From Eubacteriales Family XIII. Incertae Sedis bacterium (GTDB lineage Bacteria > Bacillota > Clostridia > Peptostreptococcales > Anaerovoracaceae), in the NCBI GenBank assembly GCA_031261345.1, contig JAISKC010000036.1, forward strand, positions 1 through 64,000: a stretch of 64,000 bases of DNA, in the 5' to 3' direction. How positions within the stretch are numbered: the first letter of the stretch is position 1; each line of letters begins with the position of its first letter. The notes beneath the pieces are model-generated. The model was not told the DNA's origin. It made no database searches and saw nothing but the letters and a program-made list of their open reading frames with translations. The translations under genes were made by a program, and so were the position numbers. This document shows positions 26,348 to 35,925 of this stretch, piece after piece.

Positions 26348-28459
26348 GTGCGAATTCGAGTAAAGGTGATTGTTCCTATAGTTGTGGTCATGCTGATAGC
26401 TTTTGTCAGCGTGAGCGTCATAACGGGCCTCAGCGCCCGAACCACGGTGAGCAAGCTCGTGGTGTCTCATATGAATGATGTTTTGACGACCATCGACAAG
26501 CAGCTTCGGCTAACCGAGCGGATTGAGGCTATCACGCTTGAAGAGATGGACAAGAAGAATATCGGGCTTGCCCACTCCCTGTCGGCACTCATAGCCGCAG
26601 ATGAAACCAATCTTACAACAGAAAATATGACGAGGCTGGCAGAAATACTTGGCGTCGATGAGGTCTATGTAACGGACGAGAACGGAGTAATCCGTTGGGG
26701 GAACACGCCTCAATTTTTCGGCCTTGACTTCCACACGACGGAGCAGACCGAGCCATTTCTGGAAATTTTAGAGGACCCCGAGGCGGAACTTGCGCAGGTT
26801 CCCACGCCGCGCGGAGCAGACGGGGCAATGTTTCAATACGTTGGCGTATCGAGGCTCGGTTCGCCCGGGATAGTGCAGGTCGGCATCGCAATCAGCACTC
26901 TTAATAAAATCCAGAATTCGATGAGCATACAACACGTTATCGACAATATCGTTATCGCGCAAAGCGGCGGAGCACTTGTCCTCGATGAAAACCAGACGGT
27001 AATCGCGGACAGTAGAAAAATGCTGAAGGGGGTCAACCTGAGCGAGGAAGCTTGGGTGAAGAAAATCGTGGCCGGAGGAGAAATGCCCTTCAACTTCGAA
27101 TATGTGAAGCAGCCGGTGCGCGGACAGTATCAGAAATCCGGAGATACCATCATCGTTACATATATTCCCACGGAGGAATTGAACAAATACACGACAAGCC
27201 TCGCGTCCATCGCACTGTTTGTCGGGCTGCTCGGTGCCATTCTTCTCTCCGCGTTCCTTTATGTCATAATTACTCGCGGAGTCCTGACGCCGCTGGAGGA
27301 AGCCTCGCATGCGAAGAGCAATTTCCTTTCGAACATGAGCCACGAAATGCGGACGCCAATGAACGCCATCATCGGCATGGCAACCATCGGGAAGGCCTCG
27401 GAGGATCCGGCGAGAAAGGATTATGCGTTCGACAAAATCGACGACGCCTCGACACATCTGCTCGGTATCATCAACGACGTTCTGGACATGTCAAAGATAG
27501 AGGCGAACAAAATCGAGCTTTCGCTCGCGGAATTCAATTTTGGAAATTTGATAGAAAAGGTCGTTGAAGTCAGTAATTACAGGGTGGAAGAAAAAAATCA
27601 GATGTTGACCGTTCGTGTCGGTTCGGAAATCCCCGAGGTCCTTTTAGCGGACGACCAACGGCTGTCGCAGGTCATAAGCAATTTGCTCAGCAATGCCGTC
27701 AAGTTCACGCCGGACGGTGGTGAGATAATTCTTGAGGCACACACTGAGAAGGCGCAGGGCGAGGGGCTCACTCTACATGTGAGCGTGAAGGACAACGGAA
27801 TAGGTATCAGCGAGGAACAGCAGAAGCTGTTGTTCTCGTCATTTCAGCAGGCGGAGGCAAACACGAATAGGAAATTTGGCGGCACGGGGCTTGGGCTTGC
27901 TATATCGAAGAGAATTGTTGAATTGATGGGTGGCCGGATCTGGATCAAATCGGTGATTGGTGAAGGCTCGACGTTTGCATTTGAAGTTCCTGTGAGATAT
28001 TTGGCAGAAGGTGAGAAACCCGCCGAGCTGCCGGAGAATGAGGCGGTGGGCGAGGTTCACGATGGAAAAGATGACGACTTTTCCGGTTACTGTATACTGC
28101 TCGCGGAGGACATCGAAATCAATAGGGAGATTGTGAAGGCTCTGCTTGAGCCCACGAACATCACCATCGATTGTGCCGAAAACGGGGAGGTTGCCGTCCG
28201 CATGTACGGCGAAAATCCATCGCGATACAGCTTGATTTTCATGGATTTGCAAATGCCGGAGATGGATGGATTCGAGGCCACGAAACATATACGCGCCATG
28301 GACGATCCACTCGCAAAGCAGGTGCCCATCATAGCCATGACCGCGAATGTGTTCCGCTCGGACATAGACAGCTGTTTGGAAGTGGGAATGAACGACCACC
28401 TCGGCAAGCCGCTGAATATGGAGGCGATGCTCATGAAACTTCACAAATATCTTGCGTAA
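26348..28459 (+). CDS. Hybrid sensor histidine kinase with receiver domain
   Basis: 703 residues from a GTG with AGGAGG upstream. Helix 1 is at about 5-28, an extracytoplasmic double-Cache/PAS-like sensor at about 30-285, and helix 2 at about 290-318. The HisKA box FLSNMSHEMRTPMNA holds His332. The N box (NLLSNAVKFTP) and G boxes (DNGIGIS, GGTGLGLAIS) form the ATPase. A C-terminal receiver has LLAEDIEINR, phosphoacceptor Asp633 in IFMDLQMPEMDG and the LGKPLN lysine. There is no Hpt domain, so a separate phosphotransfer protein is needed; a stand-alone Hpt gene lies at 56962. A sigma-B-like promoter lies upstream. Confidence 0.9.
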   Translation: MRIRVKVIVPIVVVMLIAFVSVSVITGLSARTTVSKLVVSHMNDVLTTIDKQLRLTERIEAITLEEMDKKNIGLAHSLSALIAADETNLTTENMTRLAEILGVDEVYVTDENGVIRWGNTPQFFGLDFHTTEQTEPFLEILEDPEAELAQVPTPRGADGAMFQYVGVSRLGSPGIVQVGIAISTLNKIQNSMSIQHVIDNIVIAQSGGALVLDENQTVIADSRKMLKGVNLSEEAWVKKIVAGGEMPFNFEYVKQPVRGQYQKSGDTIIVTYIPTEELNKYTTSLASIALFVGLLGAILLSAFLYVIITRGVLTPLEEASHAKSNFLSNMSHEMRTPMNAIIGMATIGKASEDPARKDYAFDKIDDASTHLLGIINDVLDMSKIEANKIELSLAEFNFGNLIEKVVEVSNYRVEEKNQMLTVRVGSEIPEVLLADDQRLSQVISNLLSNAVKFTPDGGEIILEAHTEKAQGEGLTLHVSVKDNGIGISEEQQKLLFSSFQQAEANTNRKFGGTGLGLAISKRIVELMGGRIWIKSVIGEGSTFAFEVPVRYLAEGEKPAELPENEAVGEVHDGKDDDFSGYCILLAEDIEINREIVKALLEPTNITIDCAENGEVAVRMYGENPSRYSLIFMDLQMPEMDGFEATKHIRAMDDPLAKQVPIIAMTANVFRSDIDSCLEVGMNDHLGKPLNMEAMLMKLHKYLA

Positions 28460-28563
28460 ATATCTAAATATCTTACATAGTAGAGTTTCAAAATTTAGGA
28501 CATTCCCTGTGAATTGTGCTAAAATGATGAAGGAAAATAGTTAAGTAAATACGGAGGCGATTC

Positions 28564-29100
28564 TTGCGAGATTTCATATACAACAAAAGCGATTTACTGG
28601 TAGCCTTGGTGATAATTTTGATTGCCGGCACCGTCATTTTTTTCAGGGTCAATGCGATAATGGACTATCCGGCGAAGAATGTCGGCGAAGGTGGCTCATC
28701 GAGTAATGCTTCGGTGCTACCTGTGGACGACAAGGACAAAGACAAAGACAAGGCGGCGGAGACCGACAAAAAGACAGACGCAAAAGATGCCGCGAAGGAA
28801 GATAGCAAGAAGGAGGATGCTGACACAGAAAAGGCAGAATCCGATTCTGACAAAAAGACTTCGGACGGCGACAAAGCCGCGACTTCCACTGTGAAAAAAG
28901 ACACCCAATTCACTATCAACGAAGGAGAGCCTACGGGTACGGTTGCTGACAATTTGGCGACGGCGGGGTTGGTTTCTTCGAAGCAGGATTTCTTATCGGA
29001 AGTGATGGCGCAAAATGCTGACACCAAAATTCGTGCGGGTACGTTCACGATACCCAGAGGTGCTACAGCAGCTGATATCGTCGCCATTCTCGTAAAATAG
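28564..29100 (+). CDS. MltG/YceG-like N-terminal domain protein
   Basis: 178 residues from TTG with GGAGGCGA upstream. One helix near the start (about 12-30), a long Lys/Asp/Glu-rich linker (about 55-108), and a C-terminal 60-residue domain (INEGEPTGTVADNLATAGL, KIRAGTFTIPRGATAADIVAIL) matching the LysM-like part of MltG. The catalytic transglycosylase domain is absent. It probably binds peptidoglycan or anchors there. Confidence 0.7.
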   Translation: MRDFIYNKSDLLVALVIILIAGTVIFFRVNAIMDYPAKNVGEGGSSSNASVLPVDDKDKDKDKAAETDKKTDAKDAAKEDSKKEDADTEKAESDSDKKTSDGDKAATSTVKKDTQFTINEGEPTGTVADNLATAGLVSSKQDFLSEVMAQNADTKIRAGTFTIPRGATAADIVAILVK

Positions 29101-29133
29101 TTGGACTTTGGAAAGTCATAAAGGAGGAATATC

Positions 29134-30063
29134 ATGCCATTAGTAACAACAACCGAAATGTTTAAGAAGGCCTACGAGGGTGGCTATGCCATCGGTGCTT
29201 TCAACGTCAACAATATGGAGATAGTGCAGGGAATCACGGAGGCGGCAAAGGAAGAAAACGCGCCGCTCATTCTTCAGGTTTCGTCAGGAGCCAGAAAGTA
29301 CGCGAAGCATGTCTATCTTATGAAGCTCGTTGAGGCGGCTATCGAAGATACGGGCCTGCCGATTGCGCTCCACCTCGATCACGGTGCGGATTTTGAAATT
29401 TGCAAATCATGTATCGACGGTGGCTTCACCTCCGTCATGATCGATGGCTCGTCGAGGCCATTTACAGAAAACATCGAAGTTACTAAGAAGGTCGTTGAAT
29501 ATGCACACGACAAGGGCGTGGTCGTCGAAGGTGAGCTCGGACAGCTCGCCGGTGTCGAGGACGATGTGAACGTCGAAAATCATTCATACACCGACCCCGA
29601 TCAGGTTCAGGAATTTGTCGAAAAGACGGGCGTCGACTCGCTCGCCATTGCAATCGGCACGTCGCACGGAGCATACAAATTCAAGCCTGGGCAGAAACCC
29701 GTCCTCCGTTTTGACATACTCGAGGAAGTTGAGAAGAGACTTCCCGGATTTCCAATCGTGCTTCACGGTGCATCGTCCGTCATTCCAGAATTGGTCGAAA
29801 AGATAAACAAATACGGCGGCGCAATGCCGGACGCCATAGGTATTCCCGAGGAAATGCTGAGAGAAGCTGCAAAATCCGCAGTCTGCAAAATCAACATCGA
29901 CTCCGATTTGAGACTTGCAATGACGGCGTCGGTCCGCGAACACTTCGCCCTCCACCCCGCCGATTTCGACCCGCGCCAATATTTGTCGCCCGCACGTGAA
30001 GCCATCAAGGAAATGGTGAAGAGGAAGCTCGTGAACGTCCTCGGGGCAAGCGGCAAGGCTTGA
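29134..30063 (+). CDS. fba: Class II fructose-1,6-bisphosphate aldolase
   Basis: A 309-residue zinc aldolase that splits fructose 1,6-bisphosphate into glyceraldehyde 3-phosphate and dihydroxyacetone phosphate in glycolysis. Zinc ligands and active-site motifs are visible: LHLDHGADFE, VEGELGQLAG, GTSHGAYK and VLHGASS, with NIDSDLR near the end for phosphate binding. Length is typical for the short class II form. AAAGGAGG precedes the ATG. Its stop overlaps the next start. Confidence 0.95.
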   Translation: MPLVTTTEMFKKAYEGGYAIGAFNVNNMEIVQGITEAAKEENAPLILQVSSGARKYAKHVYLMKLVEAAIEDTGLPIALHLDHGADFEICKSCIDGGFTSVMIDGSSRPFTENIEVTKKVVEYAHDKGVVVEGELGQLAGVEDDVNVENHSYTDPDQVQEFVEKTGVDSLAIAIGTSHGAYKFKPGQKPVLRFDILEEVEKRLPGFPIVLHGASSVIPELVEKINKYGGAMPDAIGIPEEMLREAAKSAVCKINIDSDLRLAMTASVREHFALHPADFDPRQYLSPAREAIKEMVKRKLVNVLGASGKA

Positions 30064-31049
30064 TAAATCTTACTATCACTGCCGACGAAGCCGGACGCAG
30101 ACTTGACCGCTATCTGAAAAAATATTTGAAAAGTGCACCGCTCTCGTTCATTTACAAGGCCATTCGCAAAGATGTCAAAGTGAATGGGAAGAGAGCCGGT
30201 GTAGATTTGATTTTGGAGGCCGGAGACGAAGTCCAGCTGTTTCTGAGCGAAGACAAAATAGACGAATTTCGGCAGAAGAAGGAAGGCACGAAGGCGAAAA
30301 AGCAATTTGAAATTGTCTACGAAAATGAACAAATCTTGGTGGTGAGCAAGCCTTTCGGTCTCCTGACGCACGGTAGCAAGGACGAGAAGAAAAACACCCT
30401 TTCAAATCAGGTCATTTCCTATCTGATTGAAACCGGCAGCTACGTTCCGAGCAGAAATACGACGTGGGCTCCCGCGCCCGTGAACAGGCTCGATCGCAAC
30501 ACTACGGGACTTGTGATTTTCGGGAAGACGCTTCCGGCACTCAGGGAAATGACGGCTCTTATCAGAAAGTCGCCCGAGGAAGGTGGCATCGAAAAATATT
30601 ATTTGACGGTCGTCAAGGGTCGGCTCCGAGGGGAGATTTTCCTCGACAGCAAGATGATAAAGGACGAGAAAACGAACACCATTAAAGTGCTTTCCGCGGA
30701 CGCTACGGAAGGTCTTTCGATGAAAACAAAGGTGACGCCTCTGGATACCGGCAGGGATTACTCCCTCGTGCTCGTGAAGCTTATCACCGGTCGGACGCAC
30801 CAAATCAGAGCGCATCTCGCCTCTATCGGGCATCCGGTAATAGGCGATAGGAAATACGGAAATCCGGCTGTGAATGCCGAGATGACGAGAAGATTTTCAC
30901 TCACAACGCAACTTCTTCACGCTTATAGGGTCGAGATTGTCAGAGCCTATGGCGTGGTGGAAACCCTTACGGGAAAGGCGTTCAAAGCTGTGCCGCCGCA
31001 GGATTTTCAGGAGATTGCAAGGTCTCTGGGCTTGCGGGTAAATTATTAG
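30060..31049 (+). CDS. RluA-family rRNA pseudouridine synthase
   Basis: 329 residues starting at TTG inside the fba stop (TTGA). An N-terminal S4 RNA-binding domain (about 1-70) precedes the catalytic domain. The active-site motif NRLDRNTTGL holds Asp145, and the family's RTHQIRAHL and GDRKYG follow. It should convert uridine to pseudouridine in large-subunit rRNA (RluC/RluD type); the exact site is not readable. Confidence 0.92.
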   Translation: MINLTITADEAGRRLDRYLKKYLKSAPLSFIYKAIRKDVKVNGKRAGVDLILEAGDEVQLFLSEDKIDEFRQKKEGTKAKKQFEIVYENEQILVVSKPFGLLTHGSKDEKKNTLSNQVISYLIETGSYVPSRNTTWAPAPVNRLDRNTTGLVIFGKTLPALREMTALIRKSPEEGGIEKYYLTVVKGRLRGEIFLDSKMIKDEKTNTIKVLSADATEGLSMKTKVTPLDTGRDYSLVLVKLITGRTHQIRAHLASIGHPVIGDRKYGNPAVNAEMTRRFSLTTQLLHAYRVEIVRAYGVVETLTGKAFKAVPPQDFQEIARSLGLRVNY

Positions 31050-31087
31050 TGCTTGAATAGTTGGGGGTTTCATATCATAATTGATGT

Positions 31088-31711
31088 ATGGACATGGATA
31101 AAGAAATAGAAAACATAGAGGGCGAAGCGTCCTCAGATTTCGTAGAGGATACGGGGGAAGCTCAAAGGCCAAAGGGCGGCCACGGAAAAGGGCTTTTGTA
31201 TCTCGCCAGAGATATTGCGATTGCTCTCATCGTGACGATTGCGATTTTGCAGTTTGTCAAGCCGACGATTGTGCTCGAACATTCGATGGAGGACACGCTT
31301 CACCCCTCGGATTATGTATTTCTCGCAAGCAAGGCCTACAAGTTTGGCGGCGACCCCAAAAGAGGCGATATTGTGGTTTTCAAGTCGGAGCTTGTGGACC
31401 AGACGGACGGCAGAAAGAAAAGTTTGATAAAGAGAATCATCGCGATTGGCGGCGATACCATTTCGATAAAGAACGGCTCAGTAATCCTCAACGGTGAAAA
31501 GCTGGTCGAGCCTTACACCAAGGACGGGCGGACCGATGGCGAGATGTCCGAAGTTACCGTCCCCGAGGGCAAGGTCTTTGCGATGGGAGACAATAGGCAG
31601 GTCAGCAAGGACAGTCGTAGCCCCGATGTCGGGTTCGTCGACGAGAGCGTGCTGACCGGCAAAGTTTTTTTCAGGCTGTTCCCGATAAGTGCCATAGGGA
31701 AAGTTGACTGA
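31088..31711 (+). CDS. lepB: Signal peptidase I
   Basis: A 207-residue membrane serine protease that removes signal peptides. There is one helix (about 42-58), then the catalytic Ser66 in LEHSMEDTL and Lys115 in LIKRIIAIGGD, plus the late conserved MGDNR box followed by SKDSRSPDVG. This is the usual Gram-positive single-helix form with an acidic N-terminal extension. Both giant surface proteins in this window would need it when their switches are ON. Confidence 0.95.
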   Translation: MDMDKEIENIEGEASSDFVEDTGEAQRPKGGHGKGLLYLARDIAIALIVTIAILQFVKPTIVLEHSMEDTLHPSDYVFLASKAYKFGGDPKRGDIVVFKSELVDQTDGRKKSLIKRIIAIGGDTISIKNGSVILNGEKLVEPYTKDGRTDGEMSEVTVPEGKVFAMGDNRQVSKDSRSPDVGFVDESVLTGKVFFRLFPISAIGKVD

Positions 31712-31725
31712 GGGGTTTTCATTCA

Positions 31726-32190
31726 ATGAAACAAAATAAACCGAAATACAAAGTGCTGGCGGCAAACAAGTCGGCGCGTCATGACTATTTTATTGAGGAA
31801 ACTCTTGAGGCGGGACTCGTGCTCACGGGCACGGAGATAAAGTCGCTTCGGCAGGGCAAGGTGAGCCTCGGTGAGAGTTTTGCAAGAATTGATGCTGGGG
31901 AGCTCTTCATATTTGGTATGAATATCAAGCCGTACGATCACGGCAATATCTACAATGTTGATCCGCTCAGACCGCGAAAGCTACTTGTGCACAAGAGGGA
32001 AATCAGACATCTTCTTTCGGAAACGAAGAGGGAGGGGCTGACGATTGTTCCCTTGAAAATCTACCTGAACGAAAAGGGGCGCGCAAAGATGGAGATAGCT
32101 TTGGCAAAGGGCAAGAAGCTCTACGACAAGAGGGAGACTTTGGCGAAGAGGGACGCGGAGCGGAAAATTCAGAGGACGAAGCTGAAGTGA
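31726..32190 (+). CDS. smpB: SsrA-binding protein
   Basis: A 154-residue partner of tmRNA in ribosome rescue. It has the SmpB core (LAANKSARHDYFIEE, GLVLTGTEIKSLR, RPRKLLVHKREI) and the basic C-terminal tail that enters the decoding centre. The tmRNA gene lies in the same window at 55442, separated by the accessory region. Its stop overlaps the start of tcdA. Confidence 0.95.
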   Translation: MKQNKPKYKVLAANKSARHDYFIEETLEAGLVLTGTEIKSLRQGKVSLGESFARIDAGELFIFGMNIKPYDHGNIYNVDPLRPRKLLVHKREIRHLLSETKREGLTIVPLKIYLNEKGRAKMEIALAKGKKLYDKRETLAKRDAERKIQRTKLK

Positions 32191-32957
32191 CCGAGGTAAA
32201 TCAATTTTCGCGAACGGCTATGCAGTTTGGCATAGGCAATATGAACAAAATTTTCTCCGCCAAAGTGGCGGTTTTTGGTATTGGCGGCGTTGGCGGCTAT
32301 ACCGTCGAGGCTCTGGCTCGTAGTGGCGTCGGCACTCTTGATATCTTCGACGACGACGTGATCTGCGTTACGAATATCAACAGGCAAATCATCGCGGCGC
32401 ACAGCACGGTCGGCCGTTATAAGGTTGATGTGATGAAGGAGCGAATTCTCGACATCAATCCCGATGCTTCGGTCGGTGCTTACAAAATGTTCTATCTGCC
32501 GGAAAACGCTTCCGAAATCGACTTGTCGAAGTACGACTACGTCGTCGATGCCATAGATACGATGACGGCGAAGATTGAGCTGATCGTTCAGGCGAAGGCC
32601 GCGGACGTGCCAATCATCTGCGCTATGGGTGCGGCCAACAAGATCGACCCGACGGCTTTCATCGTCTCCGACATCAGCAAGACCGAATACGATCCCCTCG
32701 CGAAGGTGCTCAGAAAAGAGCTGCGGGCCCGCGGTATCAAGGACGTCAAGGTCGTCTACTCGAAGGAGCCGGCATCGGCTCCGATAGAGGATATGGAAAT
32801 CAGTTGCAGGACTGGTTGCGTCTGTCCGCCCGAAGCCGCTCGCACCTGTCTCATCAGAAGGCAGATACCGGCAAGCAACGCCTTCGTCCCCTCGGCAATG
32901 GGTCTGATCATAGCAGGTGAAGTAGTAAAGGACTTAGCCGCCCGCGATACGCTCTGA
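32187..32957 (+). CDS. tcdA: tRNA threonylcarbamoyladenosine dehydratase (TcdA/ThiF family)
   Basis: 256 residues from a GTG that overlaps the smpB stop (GTGA). ThiF/E1-like fold: FGIGGVGGYTVEALARSGVG is the nucleotide loop, with INRQIIA and DAIDTMTAK. It adenylates t6A37 in tRNA and cyclises it (ct6A). The Cys residues CRTGCVCPPEAARTC fit a metal site as in relatives. It overlaps the convergent DUF1016 gene by 24 bp. Confidence 0.88.
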   Translation: MTEVNQFSRTAMQFGIGNMNKIFSAKVAVFGIGGVGGYTVEALARSGVGTLDIFDDDVICVTNINRQIIAAHSTVGRYKVDVMKERILDINPDASVGAYKMFYLPENASEIDLSKYDYVVDAIDTMTAKIELIVQAKAADVPIICAMGAANKIDPTAFIVSDISKTEYDPLAKVLRKELRARGIKDVKVVYSKEPASAPIEDMEISCRTGCVCPPEAARTCLIRRQIPASNAFVPSAMGLIIAGEVVKDLAARDTL

Positions 32958-34052
32958 TAATATTTGTTGAACTCCATCGATAACTGGACTTAATGATTTG
33001 TATTGTTCAGGTATGTCATTTCCCGTTTTGTATGTAGCAACACCCATTGGTTTGCCAAAATCCTGAACAGCAAGCTCCACAACGGGTTTGCTCATTTTTT
33101 TACAAAGCAGTAGCCCGATAGTTTTGTTTTCATCAGGTCGCTTGGCAAATTTATCTAATGCCGACAAATAAAAATTCAACTGCCCTAAATATTCAGGCTT
33201 GAACTTTCCACGCTTTAACTCAACAGCCACAAGGCTATGCAAATCTCTGCTAAAGAAAACGAGGTCAACAAAAAAATCTTCACCATCCACAGAAAGCCTA
33301 TACTGGTCTCCGACGAAACAAAACCCACTTCCAAATGTCATAATAAATTTCTTTATTTCTGAAATCAACTCGGCTTCTAATACCCTTTCGTCCGGTTCGT
33401 CATCATCGAAATCCACATAATCAAAGAAGTATTCGTCTTTGAAAGATCGAACCGCTTTCGATGCTGTTTTCGAATCCGGTATTGTTAGTGAGAAGTTATT
33501 TGACAAAGCACCATATTTGTTAAATTCATCAGCTCGTATATGAGATTTAAGAGATGTTACACTCCAAAATTCGGCAGCACATCGCTTGATGTAGTACCAA
33601 CGTTCGTGAATATTCTTGCACTTGGATATTATTTCTATATGGTGAGTAAATCCTACTCGAGGGAAAGCTTCTATATATTCTGGGCTAAGTGCTTCGGTTG
33701 GTAACTGGTGCAATTGCAAGTGTTCACCACGCTTTTCGAGTTCATCAGTTGCTAACTGATGATTTGGTTCAAACTCAGCTCTCCACTGTTCAAAGAAAAT
33801 GCGCATGTTTCTAATGCTTGTTGCCGAAAATCCACGCACGCCCGGGAGCTCCCCCTGCAATTGTTTGGATATTGATTCAATGGCATCTGTACCCCATTTG
33901 CCGGTTCTTGTGTTTTCAGATACAAAACATCCGACATTATAATATAGTGTCAGTTGCTCAACATTTGCGGATATGGAAGTGCGATAACGGCTTTGAATTA
34001 CAGCATTTTTAATTTCTATGACCGCATCGCGGTACACTGTCAAATCACTCAT
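32934..34052 (-). CDS. DUF1016 (YhcG-type) PD-(D/E)XK nuclease
   Basis: 372 residues. The N-terminal DUF1016 part has YYNVGCFVSENTRTGKWG and GFSATSIRNMRIFFEQW. The C-terminal nuclease core FFVDLVFFSRDL..LVAVELKRG carries the Asp and Glu-x-Lys of PD-(D/E)XK enzymes. YhcG-like proteins are suspected defence or DNA-repair nucleases. A homologue lies at 54226. A LexA-like box is about 90 bp upstream. The 3' end overlaps tcdA, suggesting insertion beside a core gene. Confidence 0.85.
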   Translation of the reverse strand: MSDLTVYRDAVIEIKNAVIQSRYRTSISANVEQLTLYYNVGCFVSENTRTGKWGTDAIESISKQLQGELPGVRGFSATSIRNMRIFFEQWRAEFEPNHQLATDELEKRGEHLQLHQLPTEALSPEYIEAFPRVGFTHHIEIISKCKNIHERWYYIKRCAAEFWSVTSLKSHIRADEFNKYGALSNNFSLTIPDSKTASKAVRSFKDEYFFDYVDFDDDEPDERVLEAELISEIKKFIMTFGSGFCFVGDQYRLSVDGEDFFVDLVFFSRDLHSLVAVELKRGKFKPEYLGQLNFYLSALDKFAKRPDENKTIGLLLCKKMSKPVVELAVQDFGKPMGVATYKTGNDIPEQYKSLSPVIDGVQQILSERIAGG

Positions 34053-34144
34053 TCTGCCTCCTATTTGCAGTCGTTTCCAAAATGGAAATAACTGAATTAA
34101 TTTATTGATGTTTTGTAATTGGGGGCACTCACAACCAGTCTTGT

Positions 34145-34156
34145 GAACATTTGTTT
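34145..34156 (-). promoter_or_regulatory. LexA/SOS-like box upstream of DUF1016 gene
   Basis: GAACATTTGTTT fits the Gram-positive LexA pattern GAAC-N4-GTTY. It shares flanking sequence (GTTAYC before and CAAG after, minus strand) with the boxes at 46366 and 48089. Confidence 0.55.
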
Positions 34157-34246
34157 ATTGAATGATAACACACATCATTGATTTTTACTAGTTTGTACGT
34201 CAAAAAAGCGAATCAGCTCAAACTGAAATCGCAATGACGTATTTGA

Positions 34247-35434
34247 CTATCTTCTGATATCGAAGGATCTGGTGGCTGTGGCTGCTTTGTCGCCTTCTTT
34301 TATGTCCCATTCGAGGGTGTATTTTCCAGAGTCAAGTAGCAGAAGCTCGTCAGAAAGAGAGGACCCTGTGCCACTGAAGAGGGTATCGCCGCCCTCGCCT
34401 ACTATACGCCACTCTTCGGCAGTCCCGCTCTCCGTTTCAAGCGAAGCCGAAATAGGATTGAGAATGTCGGTCGGACTATCATCGCCGCTAGAAAGCACGA
34501 TTTGCGCCGCCACCTCGGCCGCCGGTACGGTAGAAGCCGCAACGGGTACCTCCTTGGCAAAATCCTCAGAAGAAGAGTCCGCCGAGCCCGTAGGATTGAT
34601 GATGAATATAGCAGCTGTGATGAGTATGGCAGCCGCAGAAAGTATCGCCACGATCGCTTTGCTGCTGACCGCAATAGACTTGCCCACGCGTGAAGTCTTG
34701 GTTTGCCCAAGAGTGCTCCCCTGCACGCCGAGCTTAGCGTTCGTCGCCTTCACGAAATCGCTGACCTCCGACGCCCCGACCCGAAGGCTCACCTCCTCCT
34801 CAAAGAAAGCATGAGCGATAGCCGGCCCAAACGCCACACCCCGCAGGAGCTCCACGTCGCCCCCATCGATATTTGAAGTTTTTTCTAAAAGTTCCTTCAA
34901 CTTCGCCTTTCCCTTCATCATATTCGTAGACACCGTGCTCGCCGTGATTCCTGTAGCCTCCGCAATCTCCGCATAGGACATTTGCTTGTAATAGTACAGA
35001 TAAAGTGCTTGACGGTAACTTTCCGGTAATTTTGCCATAGCCAAGCCGATTTCTTCAATAAGCTCGTTTTTCAGCAGACTTTTTTCGGGAACGTATTCAT
35101 TCCTCGCCTCAAGAAACTCCATTTCCGTCTCGTCGTCAGTCTCATTTTCCCTGATACGAGAGTACGACTTGTTGTGATTGATACACGCGTTTTTCACCAG
35201 CGCATGTAGCCATCCATCAAACGCCGCAGGATTTTGCAGCTTCGAAATGCCGCTATACATATTCAAAACCGCCGTCTGCGCGACATCCTCCACGTCGTCT
35301 TTTGACCAAAGATACTTCTTGGTCAGAAACAGGATAACCCTCGCATATTTCGTATAGAGCTCCCCGAACGAAAGCCTGTCCCCCGCCTGTGCCCTCTCTA
35401 TCAGCCGAATTTTGTCGTCCTGCACATCCCGCAT
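34247..35434 (-). CDS. ECF sigma factor fused to a membrane-anchored C-terminal domain
   Basis: 395 residues, about twice the usual ECF length. Sigma region 2 is at about 20-90 (DVEDVAQTAVLNMY) and region 4 at about 133-185 (LPESYRQALYLYYYKQMSYAEIAEATGI). A linker follows, then one membrane helix at about 259-279 and an outer domain of about 115 residues rich in Ser and Thr. The outer part could sense envelope state and release or restrain the sigma part. It is divergent from surface protein 2. Fusions of this kind are uncommon. Confidence 0.85.
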   Translation of the reverse strand: MRDVQDDKIRLIERAQAGDRLSFGELYTKYARVILFLTKKYLWSKDDVEDVAQTAVLNMYSGISKLQNPAAFDGWLHALVKNACINHNKSYSRIRENETDDETEMEFLEARNEYVPEKSLLKNELIEEIGLAMAKLPESYRQALYLYYYKQMSYAEIAEATGITASTVSTNMMKGKAKLKELLEKTSNIDGGDVELLRGVAFGPAIAHAFFEEEVSLRVGASEVSDFVKATNAKLGVQGSTLGQTKTSRVGKSIAVSSKAIVAILSAAAILITAAIFIINPTGSADSSSEDFAKEVPVAASTVPAAEVAAQIVLSSGDDSPTDILNPISASLETESGTAEEWRIVGEGGDTLFSGTGSSLSDELLLLDSGKYTLEWDIKEGDKAATATRSFDIRR

Positions 35435-35519
35435 ATTTCCCCCTACATATAAATAGACAATTCACAGTCAAATTAACTGCCTAGAATCCGTAAATAATAA
35501 TTTGTGACTCAAGGGTAAC

Positions 35520-35600
35520 GTCATTGCGAGCGTAGCGAAGCAATCTAACGCCAAAGTATTATTCAAATTCACTGGATTGCTTCGCTATGCTCGCAATGAC
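35520..35600. repeat. Inverted-repeat MITE-like element
   Basis: Arms of 26 bp at 35520-35545 and 35575-35600 are reverse complements with one mismatch, separated by 29 bp. The arm starts GTCATTGCGAGC and belongs to the TGTCATTGCG/TGTCATTCCGG family seen at 295-433, 36138-36350 and 63960. It lies between the sigma factor and surface protein 2. Confidence 0.75.
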
Positions 35601-35818
35601 AGCAATTTATACATAAAAATTTGCACCCTTAAGTGGTAACAATAACAATTTTGATTTATTGATAGTACCATATATAACAACTTTTCAGTAACTTTTTTCT
35701 CAATATAGGCAGTTTTTTGGCTACTTTTTTTTCTTAATACTATGTATGGGGAAAGTATTGCTCCTCACTTCGACGGGGCGATAATCTAAACTTTATTTAA
35801 ACTTTACAGTAAATTTAT

Positions 35819-35843
35819 GTTTATTTCCTCTGAAATTGGGTAT
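35819..35843 (+). promoter_or_regulatory. Sigma-B-like promoter of surface protein 2
   Basis: GTTT at 35819-35822, 15 bp, GGGTAT at 35838-35843, about 80 bp before the start at 35926. Spacing is identical to the copies at 25899 and 56045. Confidence 0.65.
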
Positions 35844-35925
35844 AAGTATAGTAGACGGATGGATTCACCCTTGAGAAAAGGTGCAATCCACAGTGAAGAA
35901 TTTTAAGGAAAAGGGGAATAACAGT

